The notes under the pieces were generated by a model that did no database searches, had not been told where the DNA came from, and saw only the letters and a program-made list of their open reading frames with translations. 17,234 nt of DNA from Gemmatimonadaceae bacterium (GTDB lineage: Bacteria > Gemmatimonadota > Gemmatimonadetes > Gemmatimonadales > Gemmatimonadaceae): contig JACCRL010000177.1 of assembly GCA_013813605.1 (NCBI GenBank), positions 1 to 17,234 of the forward strand. Reading direction: 5' to 3'. Below, piece by piece: positions 1-7,955 of the stretch. Each line of letters begins with the position of its first letter. Position 1 is the first letter of the stretch. The position numbers and the translations under genes are program-made.

Positions 1-1434
<1,434 letters not shown>

Positions 1435-1437
1435 CTA

Positions 1438-1466
1438 AAGATAACCCGCCAAGGCGTCTTTGGCAA
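1438..1466 (-). promoter_or_regulatory. Candidate sigma70-type promoter of gyrB
   Basis: On the minus strand a -35 TTGCCA (1466-1461, five of six consensus bases) and a -10 TATCTT (1443-1438, four of six) are separated by exactly 17 bases, in the 139-bp gap before gyrB. The predicted start near 1431 would give a leader of about 65 nt. Gyrase genes often have their own supercoiling-sensitive promoter, so a separate promoter here is reasonable, but the assignment rests on consensus matching alone. Confidence 0.4.
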
Positions 1467-1504
1467 CTGCGCAGCCACCCTGCAAGCCTTTGTGCCACAA
1501 TAAC

Positions 1505-1816
1505 TTACCGCATCAACTGCAAACGGAGTTTCCTGATTTTCTCCCGTCCGGCTTTTGCGTTCAGCGATGCGAGCAGCTGAGGTTCCATCAGCGATAGCTC
1601 GTTCATCCACGCATTGCTTTTCACGGCGACGAAAAGCGTACCGTCTGGTGTAACGAAAAGGGGATTGGTGACCGCCGCTATCTGGCTTCCGACGAGTGAT
1701 GTCCATTCGGGAATTACGGTCGCCTGCTCGACGCGCGAGTCGAGACCCGACTCCTTCAGGAATCCGCTCACGACGTCGCCGAGCGCGGAGGGTTTCCGCT
1801 TGTCACGCTTGGACAT
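1505..1816 (-). CDS. dciA: DUF721 / DciA-like helicase-loader protein
   Basis: A 103-residue basic protein of the DUF721 family, which includes DciA, the loader of the replicative helicase DnaB in bacteria lacking DnaC. It shows the family's N-terminal KH-like core: a GDVVSGFLKESGL helix, then PEWTSLVGSQIAAVTNPLFV (36-55), then GTLFVAVKSNAWMNELSLM, where the W-x-x-E-L pattern is typical, and a basic C-terminal tail ending KIRKLRLQLMR. Its start overlaps the 3' end of recF by 14 bases, and an AAAGGG two bases before the ATG can serve as ribosome site, so translation is probably coupled to recF. recF-DUF721-gyrB is a recurrent order in several phyla. The family call is firm; the DnaB-loading role is inferred from characterised DciA proteins. 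Confidence 0.85.
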   Translation of the reverse strand: MSKRDKRKPSALGDVVSGFLKESGLDSRVEQATVIPEWTSLVGSQIAAVTNPLFVTPDGTLFVAVKSNAWMNELSLMEPQLLASLNAKAGREKIRKLRLQLMR

Positions 1817-2972
1817 CGCCCTTTCGGTCGATCGTGCCGTTACGAATGCTCACACGATCCAGCTTCATCAACTCGCGCGGTATGTCGGAAGCGCGAGGAA
1901 CGGCGAGGATCGTCTGTCCGAGCCCGCCTTCCTGCAGCAGCCCGAGAATTCGCTCGGCGCGCCCCCCGTCCAGCTCGGCGAACGGATCGTCGAGGAGGAA
2001 GAGAGGCTCGGCACCACTGTGGCGCTTGATCGTCGCCGCCTCCAGCATGCGGAGCGCGATCGCCGCGGTGCGCTGCTGGCCAGCCGACGCGAACGTGCGC
2101 ATCTCGCGGCCGTCGAGGGTGAGCTCGAGCTCGTCGCGGTGCGGACCAACTTGCGTGAGCCCGCGCCTCAGGTCGAGCGGCCGTTTCTCGGCCAGCACGG
2201 CAACGAGCGCGTCCTGGCATTGCTTGGCGGCGGACAGCGTCGTTGCCTGGGCGAGCACTTCTCCGCACGGGCTTGAATAACGCATCCCGACAGGCGCCTG
2301 CTCGCCAATCTGTGCGCAGAGATCCCTGAATCCCGGAGCCCACTCGAGCACCCACCGTGCGCGCGCGGCAACGAGCAGCGCGCCGTGCTCGGCGAGTGCC
2401 GGCTCCCACACTGCAACGCGGGCATCGCTGGCGCCGCGCCTCGTCGCGTCACGGAGCGCTGCGTTTCTTTGCAGGAGGTTTGCCCGGTAGTGCTGCAGGG
2501 CGTGCAGATACTTTCGCGACGTCAGCGCGAGAGTCAGGTCCAGAAACCGTCGCCGCACGGCGGGAGATCCACCGACAAGGTCGAGGTCGGTCGGAGAGAA
2601 CATCACCGACGGCAGGGCGCCCAGCGCATCGCTAAGGCGGCGCGGAGCAACGCCATCGACTACCGCTTTCTTTTTCTTCGCCTGGCGGTCGAATCCAACG
2701 GAGATTTCGTGCAGCTCGGGCGTGTCCGCTTTCCCTGCGATATGAAAGCCTTCGGTGCCGAACCGGGTCGTTTCCGAGTCTCGGGCGCCGCGCGCGGACC
2801 GGAGCGTCTGCAAGTAGTAGATCGCCTCCAGCAGATTGGTTTTCCCCTGTCCGTTGTTGCCGACTATCGCGAGGCCTGCCGCCGGAATGTCGAGGTCGAC
2901 TCGTTCGAGATTCCTGAAATCGCGGATTGTCAGGCTGCGCAGCCAGACCCGCGCGCCCCGCGCGAGGGTCAC
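1803..2972 (-). CDS. recF: DNA replication and repair ATPase RecF
   Basis: RecF is an SMC/ABC-type ATPase that helps load RecA at single-strand gaps through the RecFOR pathway. The 389-residue product has the N-terminal LRSLTIRDFRNLE strand, a Walker A GNNGQGKTN (38-46), the family motifs SPTDLDLVGGSPAVRRRFLD (126-145) and VGPHRDELEL (275-284), an ABC signature ASAGQQRTAAIALRMLE (295-311), and a Walker B/D-loop LFLLDDPFAELD (324-335). The signature has SAGQQR where SQGQQR is common, a minor variant. The GTG start at 2972 overlaps the TGA of the upstream hydratase gene by four bases (GTGA), with AAGGGA just upstream, so the two are translationally coupled. The length is slightly above the usual 350-380, from a short N-terminal extension and a tail. 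Confidence 0.96.
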   Translation of the reverse strand: MTLARGARVWLRSLTIRDFRNLERVDLDIPAAGLAIVGNNGQGKTNLLEAIYYLQTLRSARGARDSETTRFGTEGFHIAGKADTPELHEISVGFDRQAKKKKAVVDGVAPRRLSDALGALPSVMFSPTDLDLVGGSPAVRRRFLDLTLALTSRKYLHALQHYRANLLQRNAALRDATRRGASDARVAVWEPALAEHGALLVAARARWVLEWAPGFRDLCAQIGEQAPVGMRYSSPCGEVLAQATTLSAAKQCQDALVAVLAEKRPLDLRRGLTQVGPHRDELELTLDGREMRTFASAGQQRTAAIALRMLEAATIKRHSGAEPLFLLDDPFAELDGGRAERILGLLQEGGLGQTILAVPRASDIPRELMKLDRVSIRNGTIDRKGDVQA

Positions 2973-3748
2973 TTTCCCTTGAACGCGGCGGGCCGCTTGT
3001 CGAGAAACGCGCGCATCCCTTCGCGCATGTCTTCGGTGGCGGCGAGCAGTCCGAAGTGATTCGCTTCGAGGATCAGGCCCTCGTCGAGCGACATCTCGAG
3101 ACCGCGGTCGACGGCCTCAATGCAAAGCGCGACGGCGAGTGGCCCGTTCGCCAGAATCAGCTTCATCATCTCGTGCGTTGTTGCGATGAGATCGGCGGCA
3201 GGCACGACCTTGTTGACAAGGCCGATCCGAAAAGCTTCCTGCGCGTCAATCATCTCTCCCGTGAGCAGGAGCTGCATCGCGCGTCCCTTGCCGGCGAGGC
3301 GCGCGAGACGCTGCGTTCCGCCGAAACCGGGAAGAATTCCGAGCTTGCTCTCAGGCTGCCCGAACTTCGCCGCCTCCGATGCAATGCGAATGTGACACGC
3401 CATCGCCAGCTCGCACCCACCGCCGAGCGCAAAGCCGTTGACAGCGGCGATGACCGGTTTGGGGCACGTCTCGAAGCGCCGGAAAACTTCCTGCCCGGCC
3501 CGTGCGCGCCCCTTGGCGACTACGGGCGTCTGGCCTGCCATTTCAGAGATGTCGGCGCCGGCGACGAAGGCGCGCCCGGCGCCGGTCAGAATCACGCCGC
3601 CGATCGAGTCCTCGACACGAACCCTGTCGATTGCCATGCCGAGCTCGGCGATGGTCGCGTCGTTAAGAGCGTTGAGCTTGTCGGCGCGGTTCACCGTCAG
3701 CGTCGCGATGCGGTCGGCGACTTCGAGCGTGAGGAATTTGAAGGGCAT
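2969..3748 (-). CDS. Enoyl-CoA hydratase/isomerase family protein (crotonase fold)
   Basis: A 259-residue crotonase-family enzyme, the usual length. It probably hydrates 2-enoyl-CoA esters in fatty-acid or related acyl-CoA breakdown in the cytoplasm. It has the oxyanion-hole segment FVAGADISEM (61-70), the second oxyanion/active-site block ALGGGCELAMACHIRIA (107-123) with E113, and KFGQPESKLGILPGFGGTQR (128-147) with E133. Both glutamates needed for hydratase activity in rat crotonase (E144 and E164) are therefore present, which favours true hydration over a pure isomerase or hydrolase role. Substrate length cannot be read from sequence. It is the first gene of the recF-dciA unit and overlaps recF by four bases, an odd partner because recF more often follows dnaN. 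The ribosome site is weak (GAGAG, about 7 nt before ATG). Confidence 0.9.
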   Translation of the reverse strand: MPFKFLTLEVADRIATLTVNRADKLNALNDATIAELGMAIDRVRVEDSIGGVILTGAGRAFVAGADISEMAGQTPVVAKGRARAGQEVFRRFETCPKPVIAAVNGFALGGGCELAMACHIRIASEAAKFGQPESKLGILPGFGGTQRLARLAGKGRAMQLLLTGEMIDAQEAFRIGLVNKVVPAADLIATTHEMMKLILANGPLAVALCIEAVDRGLEMSLDEGLILEANHFGLLAATEDMREGMRAFLDKRPAAFKGK

Positions 3749-3820
3749 GCGGCAGCTCTCGGGGATAGATTTCGCGGCGGCTCAAATTTACCAACAAAGC
3801 TCGTTCAGCGGCGACGATAA

Positions 3821-4885
3821 ATGACGCGGAAATGGATCGTTCGTGAGGGGTCGAAGGCAGCGGGATTCAAGTACGCGGCAGGCGGCAAGCGTGTAACGAA
3901 AGCCGCCGAGCTCGAGCGCATCTCCGCGCTCGGCATCCCGCCCGCATGGACCGGTGTACACATCTCCACCAATGCCCGGGCCGCCATCCAGGTCTGGGGC
4001 TTCGATGCACGCGGGCGCAAGCAGTACCGTTATCACGCCCGCGCCGTCGAGAAGGGAGAGCTGCGAAAGTACTATCGCGTCAGGCAGATGGCGCGCGACC
4101 TGCCCGCGCTCCGCGGCAGAATCCAGCGTGACTTCAGGAAGCGCGAGCTCACCCGGGAGAAGGTGTGCGCCGGAATCGTGCAGCTGATCTCGCGCGGATT
4201 CTTTCGCATCGGCAGCGAGCGCTATCACAAGGAGAACAAGACCTTCGGCATCACCACGATGCGGAAATCGCATGTTACGCTCGCGCAGGATACCGTCGCG
4301 TTCAGGTATCGCGGCAAGCGCTCGATCACGCAGAACAACGTCGTCGTCGGTGCAGATCTGGTGCGCTTCATCAAGGCACTGCTGAAGACTCCCGGCCCGA
4401 GGCTCTTCCGTTACTGTGAGGGGAGCAAATGGATGAACGTGGACTCGAGCGAGGTCAACGACTACATCCAGGAGATCGCCGGCTTTCCCTACACGGCAAA
4501 GGATTTTCGGACGTGGGGCGGGACATTGCGTGCCGCGACGGTGCTCGCCGACCTCGGCGAGGGGAAAAACAAGAGTGACCGGCGCAAGAATGTCGTCACC
4601 GCCGTACGCCTCGTCGCCGCCGAGCTCGGCAATACCCCCGCAATCTGCCGGAAGTCGTACGTTCATCCGGCGATCGTTGCGCGCTACATGCGAAGCGGCG
4701 CCACTATCACACTTCCTGTCGCCGGCAAGGCGTCACCCAACAGTGATTCCTTTGTTCAACACGCTCCCGAGGAGGAAGCACTGATTTCTTTCCTCGACCT
4801 GCATTTCCCGGAGCGCCGCAGCGCGCCGCGAGACGACAGCGGCGACGAGTCCGGAGATCGGAAGCGTCGCGGAAAGGGCGCGTGA
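3821..4885 (+). CDS. DNA topoisomerase IB (poxvirus-type)
   Basis: Topoisomerase IB relaxes supercoils by transient nicking through a 3'-phosphotyrosine. The 354-residue protein carries the bacterial family's DARGRKQYRYH (62-72) and the full catalytic set: R129 in FFRIGSERYHKENKTFG, K166 in FRYRGKRS, R230 in AKDFRTWGGT, N271 and the nucleophile Y280 in CRKSYVHP. By recall these align with vaccinia R130/K167/R223/H265/Y274. Asn in place of the vaccinia His is also known from the Deinococcus radiodurans enzyme, so it is not a defect. After about residue 300 comes a tail that is not part of the fold and ends in a charged, basic stretch (DRKRRGKGA), perhaps for DNA contact. The gene is divergent from the hydratase gene across 72 bp and overlaps glpK by four bases. 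No clear Shine-Dalgarno precedes the ATG. Confidence 0.95.
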   Translation: MTRKWIVREGSKAAGFKYAAGGKRVTKAAELERISALGIPPAWTGVHISTNARAAIQVWGFDARGRKQYRYHARAVEKGELRKYYRVRQMARDLPALRGRIQRDFRKRELTREKVCAGIVQLISRGFFRIGSERYHKENKTFGITTMRKSHVTLAQDTVAFRYRGKRSITQNNVVVGADLVRFIKALLKTPGPRLFRYCEGSKWMNVDSSEVNDYIQEIAGFPYTAKDFRTWGGTLRAATVLADLGEGKNKSDRRKNVVTAVRLVAAELGNTPAICRKSYVHPAIVARYMRSGATITLPVAGKASPNSDSFVQHAPEEEALISFLDLHFPERRSAPRDDSGDESGDRKRRGKGA

Positions 4886-6384
4886 AACACGTTCTTGCGC
4901 TCGACCAGGGAACGACCGGCTCCACCGCGCTCGTGATCGCTGCCAACGGACGGATTGCCGGCCGTGGCTACCGTGAGATCACGCAACGCTATCCGGAGGC
5001 GGGATGGGTGGAGCACGATGCGGCCGAGATCCTCACCCGCACAATCGAAGCGGCGCAGGAAGCGATTTCCGGGTCGGGCGTCAAGCCGGACGTCGTTGGA
5101 ATTACCAACCAGCGTGAAACCATCGTCGTCTGGGACAAGCCTTCCGGAGAGCCGCTGGCGCCGGCGATAGTCTGGCAGGACCGGCGCACTACCGCGCGAT
5201 GCGCCGAGCTGGCGGGAAAATCCGAGTGGCTCGCCGAGAGAACCGGCCTGCGGCCCGACCCGTATTTCTCGGCGACAAAGCTCGAGTATCTGCTCGCCAG
5301 GCCGGCGGTCGCGGCAGCGCTCAAAGAGGGCCGGCTGTTCGCCGGAACCGTCGATAGCTGGCTCATCTGGAAGCTGACCGGTGGGAAGGTGCACGCGACC
5401 GACCCGACCAATGCGTCGCGCACGCTGCTCTTCGATATTCGCGAGATGAAATGGAGCGAGGAGCTCTGCGCGCTATTTCACGTTCCAATGGAGATTCTGC
5501 CGGAAGTTCGCCCCTCAGCGGGTGATTTCGGCATGACGCGGGCCGGCTACTTCGGCAATCCGCTTCCAATTACGGGCGTCGCGGGTGACCAGCAGGCGGC
5601 GCTGTTCGGGCAGGGATGCTGGACGGCTGGTGAAACCAAGAACACTTACGGCACCGGGGCTTTCCTGCTGCTCAACACCGGCGACAAGCGTCCCGCCGCT
5701 GGCGAGGGCTTGCTTGCGACGGTGGCGTGTAACGCGACCGGCGGCGCGGCATATGCGCTCGAGGGTTCGATTTTCATCGCCGGCGCGGCGATTCAGTGGC
5801 TGCGCGACGGCGTTGGCGTGCTCGCGCAGGCGGCGGAGAGCGAGGCGTTGGCGCGCTCGCTCGAGTCCAACGAAGGCGTCTATTTCGTGCCCGCACTCGT
5901 CGGGCTCGGCGCTCCCAACTGGGAGCCGAACGCGCGCGGCATGATCACCGGACTGACGCGGGGGACGACGCGCGCGCACCTTGCTCGCGCGGCGCTCGAG
6001 TCAATGGCTTATGGAACCGCGGAAGTGCTTGCGCTCATGGCCGCGCGGGGAAAGGTGAAGTTCGAGTCGCTGCGCGTGGACGGCGGCGCTTCGGCGAACG
6101 ACTGGCTGCTGCAGTTCCAGTCCGATGTACTCCAGCTTCCCGTCGAACGGCCCGACCTCATCGAGACGACCGCGCTCGGCGCCGCTGGCCTCGCCGGCAT
6201 TGCCGGCGGAGTGTGGCGCGATGCGAATGCGTTCATCGGTACGCGCAAATTCACGCACTTCGCGCCCGCGCGGACCCTCGACGCAATGGCGCCGGAGATC
6301 GAGGGATGGAATCGCGCCGTGCGCGCGGCGCTGTCGTGGGCTCGCGACGGGGCGCCGGCTGGAAAGAAGAAGAAGGTAAAATGA
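4882..6384 (+). CDS. glpK: Glycerol kinase
   Basis: An FGGY-family kinase that makes sn-glycerol 3-phosphate from glycerol and ATP. The 500 residues fit GlpK: the phosphate loop DQGTTGSTA (8-16), TNQRET (75-80), WQDRRT (99-104), the catalytic Asp D236 in GVAGDQQAALFGQ (232-244), NTYGTGAFLLLN (254-265), and the C-terminal VDGGASANDWLLQFQSD. Between GYFGNPLP and the catalytic block it lacks the GGKGGTR-type loop that binds fructose-1,6-bisphosphate in E. coli GlpK, and it has no His at the Enterococcus-type phosphorylation position. Classic feedback and PTS control are therefore probably absent (inference). The GTG start overlaps the topoisomerase stop (GTGA), with GGAAAGG four bases upstream. 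The C-terminus is lysine-rich (GKKKKVK), and its purine-rich codons double as the ribosome site of the next gene. No glpF or glpD is adjacent. Confidence 0.95.
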   Translation: MKHVLALDQGTTGSTALVIAANGRIAGRGYREITQRYPEAGWVEHDAAEILTRTIEAAQEAISGSGVKPDVVGITNQRETIVVWDKPSGEPLAPAIVWQDRRTTARCAELAGKSEWLAERTGLRPDPYFSATKLEYLLARPAVAAALKEGRLFAGTVDSWLIWKLTGGKVHATDPTNASRTLLFDIREMKWSEELCALFHVPMEILPEVRPSAGDFGMTRAGYFGNPLPITGVAGDQQAALFGQGCWTAGETKNTYGTGAFLLLNTGDKRPAAGEGLLATVACNATGGAAYALEGSIFIAGAAIQWLRDGVGVLAQAAESEALARSLESNEGVYFVPALVGLGAPNWEPNARGMITGLTRGTTRAHLARAALESMAYGTAEVLALMAARGKVKFESLRVDGGASANDWLLQFQSDVLQLPVERPDLIETTALGAAGLAGIAGGVWRDANAFIGTRKFTHFAPARTLDAMAPEIEGWNRAVRAALSWARDGAPAGKKKKVK

Positions 6385-6704
6385 ATCACGTACTCGCCCT
6401 CTCGCTCGCCGCGAATCTCGTCTGGGGTCAGGTAGCGGTCACGCGCCAGAGCTGGTTCGGCGCCGACAAGATCAAGCATTTCTTCATCGCCGCGTTTGTG
6501 GAAAGCGTGACGTTCAGCGCGCTTCAGGCAACGGGAGCAAACCGGCGCACCGCGCTGGGCGGGGCGATTGGTGTTACCGCCGCGATCAGCGCCGGCCGTG
6601 AGCTTTACAATCGCCGCACCACCGGGTTCAGCATCCCCGACCTGGCGTGGGACGCGGCGGGAGCGGGCGCCGCGCTCGTGATGTTGAGGCACACGACGAA
6701 GTAA
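6381..6704 (+). CDS. Small YfiM-like (DUF2279-type) membrane or envelope protein
   Basis: A 107-residue protein. The N-terminus MNHVLALSLAANLVWGQ is a hydrophobic signal or anchor segment without a lipobox cysteine. The body follows the pattern of E. coli YfiM: W25 and D29-K30-x-x-H33 (GADKIKHFFIAA), a hydrophobic helix, E74 in SAGRELYNRRTTG, then D87-L-A-W-D91-x-x-G94 (IPDLAWDAAGAG). These spaced Asp, Lys, His and Glu residues inside hydrophobic helices hint at a membrane-embedded polar site; no function is established to my knowledge. I chose ATG 6381 over much longer in-frame starts inside glpK. It overlaps the glpK stop by ATGA, has AAGAAGAAGG just upstream, and only from here does the protein look natural. 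The family match is by recalled pattern. Confidence 0.72.
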   Translation: MNHVLALSLAANLVWGQVAVTRQSWFGADKIKHFFIAAFVESVTFSALQATGANRRTALGGAIGVTAAISAGRELYNRRTTGFSIPDLAWDAAGAGAALVMLRHTTK

Positions 6705-6718
6705 GGAGCCGCGCCGTG
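6703..6718 (+). promoter_or_regulatory. Ribosome binding site fixing the sarcosine-oxidase-like gene start
   Basis: A strong AAGGAG (6703-6708) overlaps the TAA of the preceding gene and sits seven bases before GTG 6716. It rules out the longer open frame that begins at 6647 inside the YfiM-like gene. Confidence 0.8.
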
Positions 6719-7870
6719 ATCAGCTCTCGCCCCTATGATGTGATCGTCGTCGGGCTCGGCGCGATGGGAAGCGCGACGCTGTACCATCTCGCCGAGCGCG
6801 GCGTGCGCGTGCTGGGACTCGATCGCAACGCGGCGGGACACAATCTCGGCTCGTCGCACGGTGACAGCCGCATCATTCGCGAGATGTATTTCGAGCACCC
6901 GCTTTATGTGCCATTGGTGCAGCGAGCGCATGAGCTGTGGCGGGCGCTGGAGAAACGAACCGGTACGCCGCTGATGACGATCAACGGCGGCCTGATGATC
7001 GGTCGCCGGGACGGCGCCGTCGTTCGCGGCACGCTGCGGAGTGCAACCGAGCACGGCCTCCATTGCGAAATTCTCGATCCGGCCGAGACCCACGCGCGAT
7101 ACCCAGCGTTCTCTCTGGCCGACGATCTCGTCGCCGTTCTGGATCCGCGTGCCGGATATCTCGACCCTGAGGCGTGTGTCCGCGCGCATCTCGACTCGGC
7201 TCGCGAAGCGGGCGCGTCGACGCATTTCGACGAGCGCGTAGTTGCGTGGAAAGCGGATGGTGGTGGCGTGCGCGTGACGACTGAGGCTGGGACTTACGCG
7301 GCCGACCGGCTCCTCCTGGCTTCCGGTTCCTGGACCGCGGAGCTCCTGGGTAATTTTGCGCTGCCACTCACCGTCGAGCGACAAGCGGTGTTTTGGCTGC
7401 AGCCGGAAACGGATACGGGCCTGTTCGACCCCGCTCGCTTTCCCATCTATGCGTACGAGTATGAGCCGGGCAGCATCTGCTACGGATTTCCGCGCCTCGC
7501 GCGCGGCGTGAAGGCTTCGGTGATGCACGGCGGCGAGACGACGCCCGACCTGGCCAGCGTCAGGCGCACGGTGTACGAGAGCGAAGTAAGGCCGTTGCGA
7601 GCCGCGCTGCGGCCGATTCTCCCCGGTCTGTCGCGCGCTCCGGTGCGGGAGAGCGGAACCTGCGTCTTTACCAACACGCCAGACCACGATTTCATCATCG
7701 ACTCGCACCCGCTGCATCCGCAGGTCCTCATCTCCAGTCCCTGCTCGGGACACGGATTCAAGTTTGCGAGCGCGATAGGAGAGCTGCAGGCGGACCTCCT
7801 CACGAGGGGAGAATCGGCCTTCGACCTGGCGCCGTTCCGCATCGACAGGTGGCGTGGAGACCTGGCGTAA
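6716..7870 (+). CDS. FAD-dependent oxidoreductase, monomeric sarcosine oxidase / N-methyltryptophan oxidase (SolA/MSOX) family
   Basis: A 384-residue flavoenzyme expected to oxidise a secondary N-methyl amino acid, using oxygen and releasing hydrogen peroxide. The N-terminal Rossmann motif VIVVGLGAMGSATLYHLAER (9-28) is followed by SSHGDSRIIRE (46-56), with the two Arg of the MSOX substrate site at 52 and 55. K266 in ARGVKAS aligns with MSOX K265, the oxygen-activating lysine. C316 in the TCVFTNTPDHDFIID block matches MSOX C315, where FAD is covalently attached. K348 lies in SGHGFKF. The active-site set is thus essentially complete, apart from an apparent one-residue shift around H271. The exact substrate (sarcosine, N-methyltryptophan, pipecolate or another amine) cannot be told. 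It is the last gene of the topoisomerase-glpK unit, 11 bases after the YfiM-like gene. No adjacent C1 or glycine genes support a pathway. Confidence 0.88.
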   Translation: MISSRPYDVIVVGLGAMGSATLYHLAERGVRVLGLDRNAAGHNLGSSHGDSRIIREMYFEHPLYVPLVQRAHELWRALEKRTGTPLMTINGGLMIGRRDGAVVRGTLRSATEHGLHCEILDPAETHARYPAFSLADDLVAVLDPRAGYLDPEACVRAHLDSAREAGASTHFDERVVAWKADGGGVRVTTEAGTYAADRLLLASGSWTAELLGNFALPLTVERQAVFWLQPETDTGLFDPARFPIYAYEYEPGSICYGFPRLARGVKASVMHGGETTPDLASVRRTVYESEVRPLRAALRPILPGLSRAPVRESGTCVFTNTPDHDFIIDSHPLHPQVLISSPCSGHGFKFASAIGELQADLLTRGESAFDLAPFRIDRWRGDLA

Positions 7871-7955
7871 CCGTCAGCGACCTTGCTGAGCTGAAGTCAC
7901 CCGCGACACGGCGTTGCCGACGTCGTCTGCCACCAGCAGGCGCCCGTGCGGTCGA

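Noticed and set aside
2927-3820. 297-codon plus-strand open frame opposite the enoyl-CoA hydratase
   Set aside because: A shadow; the minus strand gives a full-length crotonase with both catalytic glutamates.
3788-4666. 292-codon open frame on the minus strand opposite topoisomerase IB
   Set aside because: Composition is typical of a reversed GC-rich gene, and every topoisomerase catalytic residue is on the plus strand.
5796-6380. In-frame upstream extension of the YfiM-like gene inside glpK
   Set aside because: The extension is arginine-rich shadow sequence of glpK. The ATGA overlap and ribosome site at 6381 mark the true start.
7871-7955. Bidirectional terminator between the convergent flavoenzyme and MATE genes
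   Set aside because: Only a 5-bp stem (TCAGC/GCTGA) and a 4-bp stem are present, with no T tract on either side.
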